Assembly (NCBI GenBank): GCA_937901805.1
Contig: CALDJI010000331.1
Span: 1-5,652, forward strand
Source of the DNA: an uncultured Clostridia bacterium
GTDB taxonomy: Bacteria > Bacillota > Clostridia > Oscillospirales > Ruminococcaceae
Length of the DNA stretch: 5,652 nucleotides
Reading direction: 5' to 3'
Positions 1 to 5,067 of this stretch are shown one piece after another. Every line of letters begins with the position of its first letter. The first letter of the stretch is position 1. Position numbers and translations under genes: made by a program. The notes below the pieces were generated by a model. It made no database searches. It was not told where the DNA came from and saw only the letters and a program-made list of their open reading frames with translations.

Positions 1-1190
1 CGCCAAATGGAAGCCTTTGGATGCCTTTTATGATTCATGGAACAGAGATGCTGGCTAAAGGAGGACGTTTGGGATTTGTTCTTCCATACGAGATAACTTA
101 TGTTCGATATGCTTTTCGCTTGTGGACTTATCTTAGTCATAACTATGGAAAAATTAGTATATATCGCATTCACGACGACTTTTTTCCTGAGGTAGATGTT
201 GAAACGGTTCTTTTCTTAGCAGAAGAAAAGGGTGCCCATACTGATTATGTATCGTATTGTACATTTAAAAATCTTTCGGATTTATTGGAAGGCAAAGCAT
301 CTTTAGACGAAAAAGTTTCTATCTACGACATTATTACTATGGGGAAACCATTTGAGAAAAAGCTTATTTCTAAAACGACGTTGAAGCTTCTCGATGATAT
401 GAGGGCTTCTGGGCATATTGGAAAACTGCTTGACGAATGTAAATTTAAAATCGGATATGTATGCGGTAATAAAAACTATTTCCATCCTTCAAAGCAAACA
501 ATTGCAGAATATGGACTTTCTCCAGAATCCTTGCTTCCTTGTATACGGAACGCTAAGGAAATTAATTCGCATAGCAAAATTGGCGTTGATATGGCGGTTG
601 GAATTGATAGCAGTCATTTGTTTTATCCTTTAGTTTTAGACAAAAATTCTCGAAATTATATCAGTCATGGTGAAAAAACAGGTGTTCAAAATGGATATAA
701 GTGCAAGGTTAGAAAACCCTGGTATCTGACACCTAACATAGAAATGCCAGATGTTGTCTTAACTGTTTTTGGCGATGTGCCAAGACTTATTAATAATTCC
801 GGATCATATGTAGTATCAAATAGTTTGCTTAGCGGAAAAATGGTTTCAACAGCATCTTCAAAGAACCTTGTTTGCAGATGGTACAATAGCATAACATTAT
901 TAATGATAGAGCTAAATATCCATTCGTTGGGAGGCGGAACGTTGGTTTTGATTCCTGGAGAAACCGATTTAATGGAGATACTAAAAAAATTTCCGACAGA
1001 GAAAGAAAACGAAACTTTTGAGCAGCTTGATACTTGTGTAAAGACGCAGGGCGTTGAAAAAGCTTATGAGCTTGGAGATGAAATTGTATTGCAGGATCTC
1101 TATGGATTGTCCAAGTCTAGCATAACAGAAATTCGAAAATCAGTTGAATACTTGCGAAATTGGAGAAAACCGGATAATAGAAGGGAGTGA
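1..1190 (+). CDS. N6-adenine DNA methyltransferase, C-terminal part (5' end outside window)
   Basis: Modification subunit of a restriction-modification system; it would transfer a methyl group from SAM to adenine in a specific DNA site. The frame is already open at the left edge (first whole codon at 3, reading PNGSLWMPFM), so the ATG at 21 is internal and the gene is cut by the window. The stretch KGGRLGFVLPYEITYVRYA is the strand-helix region that follows the catalytic NPPY-type motif in M.TaqI/Eco57I-like gamma-class methylases; the SAM-binding motif and NPPY itself must lie upstream. The middle holds a target-recognition-like part (KIGYVCGNKNYF, KPWYLTPN), and the end has HSLGGGTLVLIPGE, matching the GGG...iP(G)E element near the C-terminus of such enzymes. 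It ends in TGA at 1188-1190 and converges on the presumed endonuclease gene. Family assignment is firm; the recognition site and subtype cannot be read. Confidence 0.85.
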   Translation, partial: PNGSLWMPFMIHGTEMLAKGGRLGFVLPYEITYVRYAFRLWTYLSHNYGKISIYRIHDDFFPEVDVETVLFLAEEKGAHTDYVSYCTFKNLSDLLEGKASLDEKVSIYDIITMGKPFEKKLISKTTLKLLDDMRASGHIGKLLDECKFKIGYVCGNKNYFHPSKQTIAEYGLSPESLLPCIRNAKEINSHSKIGVDMAVGIDSSHLFYPLVLDKNSRNYISHGEKTGVQNGYKCKVRKPWYLTPNIEMPDVVLTVFGDVPRLINNSGSYVVSNSLLSGKMVSTASSKNLVCRWYNSITLLMIELNIHSLGGGTLVLIPGETDLMEILKKFPTEKENETFEQLDTCVKTQGVEKAYELGDEIVLQDLYGLSKSSITEIRKSVEYLRNWRKPDNRRE

Positions 1191-1210
1191 AGCAAGCTCC
1201 ACTCCCCTTC
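1180..1210. terminator. Imperfect hairpin between convergent methylase and endonuclease genes
   Basis: GAAGGGAGTG (1180-1189) pairs with CACTCCCCTTC (1200-1210) as ten base pairs with one bulged C, around a 10-nt loop. The left arm includes part of the methylase stop codon. It sits exactly between two convergent genes, where a shared bidirectional terminator would be expected. Neither side has a real U-tract, so intrinsic termination would be weak; it may instead act as a 3'-end stabiliser. Confidence 0.45.
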
Positions 1211-1213
1211 CTA

Positions 1214-1930
1214 TTACAGCTGATTAAATAGATTTCTATCGTTGTATGTCGAAATGAGACGATCAAAAAATGTTTCTATGCTCAGTTCCGGAATCGAAGG
1301 AATCATTGTCGGAGGATCAGTAGAAAAATCGACCTTTAGGAAAGCGAAATGCTCATATCTGTCATTAGGTCCATGCCAATCGACACGATTCGTTATTTTC
1401 TGAAAAAGCGATTCCGCACTATCAAGATCAATTTCCTCAACTAGTCCAGGCTTTATCGGATTCTTTGGAAGAAGGTAAACATACCCGAGTGTCGCCATTG
1501 GGAATCTGTCGTGCAGGGATATACATTCCCCTATGATTCCTTCATAGTAATTTTCTATATTCTTTCCGACAGAGGACATTTGGCTTCGCACTCCTATTGC
1601 AATTAACGGTCCATTTGCATAATGAGTAAGAGCTATATCCTCGTCTTTGTTTTTGTGGGAGCCAAAAAGTGTGACTTCCTGCATGAGTTGGAACTTTTGG
1701 GGATCGATGGCAACGTTGGGATAGTGTGGCTTCCCTGTAGGAAGTTTCATATCAGACAGCGCAATTTTTTGAACTTTATCTCCACCAATAGCATTGTATA
1801 ACTCATCAACACAAAAACGATGGAGTTGATAAATGAAAGCTGATCCTCTAACAGCGGCGGTAGGATTAGCGAGATAGGTTGTCTTCATTTTTGCAAGGCA
1901 TTTTGTTAGTTTCATTATATCAGCCGGCAT
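1214..1930 (-). CDS. Probable type II restriction endonuclease (cognate of adjacent methylase)
   Basis: A 238-residue soluble protein with no signal peptide or membrane segment. I infer a type II restriction endonuclease, mainly because it is a stand-alone gene convergent with a DNA adenine methylase, of suitable size. There is also a PD-(D/E)XK-like core: acidic residues at about E85 and D96-D98, a hydrophobic strand (PLIAIGVRSQ, residues 108-117), then SSVGKN and a helix. The strand ends in GVRSQ where the canonical motif would be E-x-K, so the catalytic lysine may be replaced by R115, or the active site may be arranged differently. The start at 1930 is chosen because GGAGG lies 9 nt upstream. 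The frame stays open to an ATG at 2035, but that extension is AT-rich, lacks a ribosome binding site and overlaps a regulator remnant in another frame. Exact family not recognised. Confidence 0.6.
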   Translation of the reverse strand: MPADIMKLTKCLAKMKTTYLANPTAAVRGSAFIYQLHRFCVDELYNAIGGDKVQKIALSDMKLPTGKPHYPNVAIDPQKFQLMQEVTLFGSHKNKDEDIALTHYANGPLIAIGVRSQMSSVGKNIENYYEGIIGECISLHDRFPMATLGYVYLLPKNPIKPGLVEEIDLDSAESLFQKITNRVDWHGPNDRYEHFAFLKVDFSTDPPTMIPSIPELSIETFFDRLISTYNDRNLFNQL

Positions 1931-2024
1931 TATGATCGTCCTCCAAAATAAATAGTTTATACGCCTCAATTTCAAGTACATCAGCAGTCCGTTGAATGTT
2001 TGATAATAAAATAAGATTATATTG
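1920..2024 (-). pseudogene. C-terminal remnant of an XRE/Cro-type HTH regulator
   Basis: In a frame different from the endonuclease, the minus strand reads 34 codons from just after a TAG (2027-2025) to TGA (1922-1920). The core, RTADVLEIEAYKLFILEDD, is very like the last helices of XRE-family HTH domains (consensus: L..IA..L.v....LF), as found in controller proteins and R-M-associated regulators. The DNA-binding helices are missing, and an AT-rich stretch with stops lies upstream. The remnant's stop overlaps the first 11 nt of the endonuclease gene, the arrangement expected of a translationally coupled regulator-endonuclease pair. I infer that a regulator gene stood here and lost its 5' part by deletion. 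The match is from memory of the family pattern. Confidence 0.55.
1940..1944 (-). promoter_or_regulatory. Ribosome binding site deciding the endonuclease start
   Basis: On the minus strand GGAGG is followed by 9 nt and then ATG (1930-1928). No comparable site precedes the in-frame ATG at 2035. This favours the 238-residue product over a 273-residue one. Confidence 0.75.
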
Positions 2025-2049
2025 CTAAAATTCATGATAAAATTATAAA
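2022..2049 (+). promoter_or_regulatory. Rightward promoter of the alkylation-repair operon
   Basis: TTGCTA (2022-2027) and TATAAA (2044-2049) are spaced by 16 bp, giving a start near 2056 and a leader of about 32 nt with AAGGA (2073-2077) ahead of the ATG at 2088. It is weaker than the leftward promoter, and the two -10 boxes overlap on opposite strands. The region is AT-rich, so chance matches are possible. Confidence 0.45.
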
Positions 2050-2070
2050 AGGTAAAAAAAGAACCGTCAA
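2042..2070 (-). promoter_or_regulatory. Leftward promoter toward the endonuclease gene
   Basis: On the minus strand TTGACG (2070-2065) and TATAAT (2047-2042) are separated by 17 bp, one mismatch from the sigma-70/sigma-A consensus. Transcription would begin near 2035 and cross the regulator remnant before reaching the endonuclease start, giving a leader of about 105 nt. Confidence 0.6.
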
Positions 2071-2087
2071 GTAAGGATGAAAAGCAG

Positions 2088-2717
2088 ATGTATTTTCCAT
2101 ACGGAGAAAAAGAAATCTCCTATCTAAAACAAAAGGATAAACGATTAAGCGAAGTAATTGATCAAATTGGAATCATCAAACGGAAAGTGGATGATGATTT
2201 ATTTTCTTCTGTAATACATCATATTGTCGGACAACAGATTTCTACAAAAGCACAGGAAACCATCTGGTACAGAATGAACAGCCGGTTCCACACCATTGAG
2301 CCTGAAGAAATTCTTGATGCGGGAATAGATTGTCTGCAATCCTTTGGAGTTACTTTCCGAAAGGCGGAATACATATATGATTTTGCCCGCAAAGTTCATG
2401 AGGGGAAATTTGATCTGGAGGACATACGAAAACAAACGGATGAGAAGGCTGTGAGGACTCTTGCTTCCTTACGCGGTATCGGTATTTGGACTGCCGAAAT
2501 GATTTTATTATTCGGTATGCAGCGTCCAAATGTCTTCAGTTATGGAGATCTGGCAATTCTGCGAGGAATCCGGATGGTCTATCACCATCGAGAAGTCAGC
2601 AAGCAGCTCTTTGAAAAATACCGAAGGCGTTTCAGCCCCTATTGCAGTGTTGCCAGTCTTTACTTCTGGGCCGTTGCGGGCGGAGCCATCCCCAATATGA
2701 AAGACTATGCGCCATAA
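2088..2717 (+). CDS. DNA-3-methyladenine glycosylase II-like protein (HhH-GPD, AlkA family)
   Basis: Base-excision repair glycosylase that would remove alkylated purines such as 3-methyladenine, leaving an abasic site. Of its 209 residues, the N-terminal half carries DLFSSVIHHIVGQQISTKAQ (about 37-56), the conserved opening helix of HhH-GPD glycosylases with its QQ(I/L)S signature. The helix-hairpin-helix is LRGIGIWTAEM (128-138), with the LxGIGxWTA pattern of AlkA/MPG2. The downstream loop SYGDLAI places the catalytic Asp at D154. There is no C-terminal 4Cys iron-sulfur cluster, which argues against an endonuclease III or MutY type. It lacks the N-terminal TBP-like domain of E. coli AlkA (282 aa), as is common for short bacterial homologues. 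It starts 10 nt after AAGGA and is followed 58 bp later by the ogt-like gene, forming a coherent alkylation-repair pair. Confidence 0.92.
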   Translation: MYFPYGEKEISYLKQKDKRLSEVIDQIGIIKRKVDDDLFSSVIHHIVGQQISTKAQETIWYRMNSRFHTIEPEEILDAGIDCLQSFGVTFRKAEYIYDFARKVHEGKFDLEDIRKQTDEKAVRTLASLRGIGIWTAEMILLFGMQRPNVFSYGDLAILRGIRMVYHHREVSKQLFEKYRRRFSPYCSVASLYFWAVAGGAIPNMKDYAP

Positions 2718-2775
2718 ATCTCTTTTTATAGCGTAAACAGCAAAACAACGTCTGCAATAGAAGGAGGAACGAATC

Positions 2776-3309
2776 ATGACTTACACTGCCCACTACTGCT
2801 CGCCTCTCGGGGACATCACACTTGCCAGCAATGGAACAGAACTGACCGGTTTATGGTTTGACGGCCAAAAATATTTTGGAGCTACATTGCCGAAAGAGTA
2901 TCAGGAAAGAGATATACCAATCTTTCAGCAAACAAAACAATGGCTTGATATTTACTTTCAAGGAGAGACGCCGGATTTTACCCCTCCGCTTTGTATGGAG
3001 ACAACCCCTTTTCGTAAAGCCGTATGGAACATTTTGCTCACGATCCCCTATGGAAAAACAACGACCTATGGGGAAATAGCAAAACAAATTGCAATGCAGA
3101 AAGGGCTTTCCCAAATGTCAGCCCAGGCAGTAGGAGGCGCCGTTGGCCATAACTCCATTTCACTCATTATTCCCTGTCATAGAGTTGTCGGGGTAAATGG
3201 CAGTCTTACCGGCTATGCAGGCGGAATCGATAAAAAAATACGGTTGCTCAAACTGGAAAAAGCAGACATTTCGGCGTTTTTTATTCCCAAGAAAGGAAGT
3301 GCGCTATGA
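2776..3309 (+). CDS. ogt: Methylated-DNA--protein-cysteine S-methyltransferase (O6-alkylguanine repair)
   Basis: Suicide repair protein that transfers the alkyl group from O6-alkylguanine in DNA to its own cysteine. At 177 residues it has the usual size of Ogt/MGMT. The N-terminal part (1-75) is the ribonuclease-like domain. The C-terminal domain begins at TPFRKAVWNILLTIPYGKTTTYGEIA (77-102), with the conserved Y-G-E helix. It contains AVGGAVGHN (117-125), with the Asn hinge/HTH region, and the catalytic PCHRVVG (133-139) with nucleophile C134. GYAGG (146-150) and KIRLLKLE (154-161) complete the family pattern. There is no Ada-type N-terminal domain, so it is not itself the sensor. The start has AGGAGG at 2762-2767, 8 nt ahead. 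The stop TGA overlaps the ATG of the next reading frame as ATGA, indicating translational coupling. Confidence 0.96.
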   Translation: MTYTAHYCSPLGDITLASNGTELTGLWFDGQKYFGATLPKEYQERDIPIFQQTKQWLDIYFQGETPDFTPPLCMETTPFRKAVWNILLTIPYGKTTTYGEIAKQIAMQKGLSQMSAQAVGGAVGHNSISLIIPCHRVVGVNGSLTGYAGGIDKKIRLLKLEKADISAFFIPKKGSAL

Positions 3310-4049
3310 ACTTATCCACAAATGCAGACAGCGTTCAAAAGTCATTTACACAACAGGCAAAAAATTTGAATCAAATACAATGAATTTTACAAAACAGGAA
3401 TATCTGGAATACACCGTATCTTGTGTGAATCCAGATAAAATAGATACCGTTTTAGAAGTCGCGGCAGATACTTGTATCTGCGGACGTGCCCTTGCCCCAT
3501 ATGTTCAAAGCGTAACCTGTTTAGACATGACACAGGCTATGTTGGACATTGGAAAAAACAGGCCGAACAGCAAAATATTCACAATATCCGTTTTGTTCAG
3601 GGAGATGCCCAAGCACTCCCATTTTCAGAAAACAGCTTCGATATCGTGATCTCCCGCCTTGCGTTCCATCATTTCTCCAATCCTCACCGCTGTTTTGAAG
3701 AAATGATAAAAATATCAAGCCAAATGGCAAACTGGTTTTAATCGATATGGAGGCGGCGATAGACACACTGCGGGATACAGAAGACGAAATAGAAACCCTG
3801 CGCGCTCCTTCACATGTCCGAAATTTAAGCAAAGACGAATTTTTGGAACTGTTTCACCATCATCTGACTGTACAGTTATGTGATTGCACTGCCATTCCCG
3901 TTTCTTTGACTGCCTGGCTTGCCCTCACCCATACTTATTGGGAAAAAATAAACGGTATTTCTTTGTCAAAGCGAACTTATGATTTTCTATCCGCCTCTTA
4001 TAAACTAGCAAATCAGCCTGCCCTGGTAATCAAAAACAGGACAGGCTGA
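3306..4049 (+). pseudogene. Class I SAM-dependent methyltransferase, broken by three frameshifts
   Basis: Decayed gene for a UbiE/small-molecule-type methyltransferase. Its ATG overlaps the ogt stop. Reading the three frames in turn restores a coherent protein: QKSFTQQAK, then FESNTMNFTKQEYLEYTV, then VLEVAADTCICGRALAP (motif I), VTCLDMTQAML (acidic motif II), FVQGDAQALPFSENSFDIV and SRLAFHHFSNP, and finally KPNGKLVLIDMEAA. The shifts are each one missing base: in an A6 run at 3359-3364 (A7 expected), in an A6 run at 3553-3558 (A7 expected) and near 3714-3715 (KILKPNG read as KISSQMA). Together they return to the original frame. As it stands, translation from 3306 stops at 3381-3383 after 25 residues. 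Motif I has Asp where the family usually has Gly (AAGT). The C-terminus after WLALTHT no longer resembles the family and runs into the terminator stem. Non-functional unless these are assembly errors. Confidence 0.85.
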
Positions 4050-4054
4050 TTTTT
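4010..4054 (+). terminator. Rho-independent terminator of the repair operon
   Basis: AAATCAGCCTG (4010-4020) pairs with CAGGCTGATTT (4042-4052). After one C/A mismatch, CCTG (4022-4025) pairs with CAGG (4037-4040) around an 11-nt A-rich loop. The stem runs into TTTTT (4050-4054). The stop of the last methyltransferase frame (4047-4049) lies within the right arm. Confidence 0.88.
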
Positions 4055-4136
4055 CTGCCATAACTATAAAAATAAATTACCTGCTAACTAACAATTACCG
4101 TACACCAAAATGTCTCTTTACCACATTTTCTCATAG

Positions 4137-4165
4137 TTGACAGAAATTGTTTAAAACATTATAAT
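4137..4165 (+). promoter_or_regulatory. Consensus promoter of the padR operon
   Basis: TTGACA (4137-4142) and TATAAT (4160-4165) are separated by exactly 17 bp, a perfect match to the sigma-70/sigma-A consensus. The start would fall near 4172, inside the large palindrome. A promoter this strong is usually held down by a repressor, and the palindrome covers its -10 box. Confidence 0.9.
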
Positions 4166-4202
4166 ATCATTTAATGATATCGTTAAATGATATTATAATG
4201 TT
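4155..4202. promoter_or_regulatory. 48-bp palindromic operator, probable PadR binding site
   Basis: Two 20-bp arms (4155-4174 and 4183-4202) are perfect inverted repeats. The 8-bp centre, TGATATCG, is palindromic except for its outer T/G pair. Within it lie two overlapping 17-bp units, ATATCATTTAATGATAT (4164-4180, a perfect palindrome about T4172) and ATATCGTTAAATGATAT (4177-4193, one mismatch), with centres 13 bp apart. It covers the -10 box and the start site and ends just before the padR ribosome binding site. The position indicates repression, most simply autorepression by the PadR encoded directly downstream. The transcript would also carry part of the palindrome. Confidence 0.8.
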
Positions 4203-4217
4203 GAAAAGGAGGATACA

Positions 4218-4544
4218 ATGCCGAAACATGCACTGGAAACCCTGACAGAAACCATGTTCTATATTTTAATGGCATTACAGAAAAGACCCATGTGCGGTAT
4301 TGACGCGTCTGTTTATATTGAGGAAAAAACCAAAGGCAGAGTAAAACTTGGCCCGGCCACCCTGTATACTATTTTGAGGAAATTCGAAAAAGAAAAATAT
4401 ATTGAAGAAACCGAAGTAGAAGGCAGAAAACGTACCTATCGTATCACGGAATCAGGAAAAAATGCTTACCAAGAGGAATTAAAGCGATTAGAACATTGTG
4501 TATTAGACGCATACAGTGAAAGAGAGGAATCCCATGAAACCTGA
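4218..4544 (+). CDS. PadR-family transcriptional regulator
   Basis: A 108-residue single-domain winged-helix DNA-binding protein, the usual size for the short PadR subfamily (PadR-s2, LmrR-like). LTETMFYILMAL (9-20) is helix 1 with the typical PadR opening. GPATLYTILRKFEKEKYIEE (45-64) holds the recognition helix with the signature ATLYxxLxxLexxgxI. The wing is EGRKRTYRITESG (68-80), matching the family's R+.Y.lT..G. The C-terminal helix (about 82-100) would mediate dimerisation. AAGGAGG (4206-4212) precedes the ATG. The gene overlaps the DUF2812 gene by 11 nt, so the two are translationally coupled. By family precedent it is a ligand- or stress-responsive repressor of its own operon; the ligand cannot be deduced. 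Confidence 0.95.
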   Translation: MPKHALETLTETMFYILMALQKRPMCGIDASVYIEEKTKGRVKLGPATLYTILRKFEKEKYIEETEVEGRKRTYRITESGKNAYQEELKRLEHCVLDAYSEREESHET

Positions 4545-5067
4545 AAAAACAAAAAGAACCCGTGTTTTTCGTTTTCCTCCCTGCCCTGCCTATGATATTG
4601 AGGGAACAGAAAGCTGGTTGGAAAGCATGGCAGAACAAGGGCTGTTCTTACAAGAGTTTTTTGCGGGATTCGCTGTTTTTGAAAAAAGAGAAGCATGTCC
4701 CATCCGATATCGATTTCAAGCGGCTCCCCAAAGTACAAGCATGTGGAGCGATTCCGGAGGGGAACCGGAACCGGACGCCGTAGAGTTCGGGCGCATCTAT
4801 GGATGGGAATACTTATGCAAGCGGTGGCAATTCTACATATATTGCTGTTGCGATTCCAACGCCAGAGAATTGGATACCGACCCCTATGTACAGGCCCTGG
4901 CTTTGGATTTGGTACGCAAGCGAGAATTTGGAAACTTTTTTTCTGCGCTGTTCTGGCTGCTTTTTTATCCAGCATTGTTTTTGTTTTACCAGCCTCTCTT
5001 GACAATCATCTTCATCGGATCCGGCCTTTTCCTATTTGGGGCAATCCTCTCTATTTGGGGATTATGA
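4534..5067 (+). CDS. DUF2812-family membrane protein, truncated by in-frame TGA
   Basis: A 177-residue product of unknown function. The N-terminal cytoplasmic part shows the DUF2812 pattern: FRFPPCPAYDIEGTESWLESMAEQG (13-37), an Fxx-FEK segment (about 42-51), PIRYRF (56-61), then YGWEYLCKRWQFYIY (89-103) and TDP (115-117). Two adjoining hydrophobic segments (about 136-155 and 156-174) are membrane spans. Translation stops at TGA 5065-5067 straight after the second span, yet the same frame continues open with fitting sequence, so the product is probably truncated. The ATG at 4534 is preferred over the in-frame GTG at 4516 because AGAGG lies just ahead of it; it overlaps the end of padR. DUF2812 genes commonly sit directly behind PadR genes in Firmicutes, which suggests that this membrane protein is the target or partner of the regulator. 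Confidence 0.82.
   Translation: MKPEKTKRTRVFRFPPCPAYDIEGTESWLESMAEQGLFLQEFFAGFAVFEKREACPIRYRFQAAPQSTSMWSDSGGEPEPDAVEFGRIYGWEYLCKRWQFYIYCCCDSNARELDTDPYVQALALDLVRKREFGNFFSALFWLLFYPALFLFYQPLLTIIFIGSGLFLFGAILSIWGL

Noticed and set aside
1931..2035. N-terminal extension of the endonuclease to the ATG at 2035 (273 residues)
   Set aside because: The added 35 residues are AT-driven, have no ribosome binding site, and overlap the HTH remnant in another frame. The ATG at 1930 has GGAGG at ideal spacing.
3521..3832. Minus-strand open frame of 103 codons over the broken methyltransferase
   Set aside because: The plus strand here reads clear methyltransferase motifs; the antisense frame has no family pattern.
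4055..4136. Possible small RNA or riboswitch in the spacer before the padR promoter
   Set aside because: About 80 AT-rich bases between the terminator and the promoter show no stable stem or recognisable riboswitch core.
4516..4533. GTG start for the DUF2812 protein
   Set aside because: The GTG lacks an upstream ribosome binding site, whereas AGAGG sits properly before the ATG at 4534.
4466..5005. Long minus-strand open frame (179 codons) opposite padR and DUF2812
   Set aside because: It lies antisense to two well-supported genes, has no recognisable domain, and its composition is that of a shadow frame.
5065..5067. TGA read as Trp or selenocysteine
   Set aside because: Other genes in the window end in TGA and use TGG for Trp. 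The sequence after the TGA shows no obvious selenocysteine-insertion hairpin, and DUF2812 is not a known selenoprotein family.
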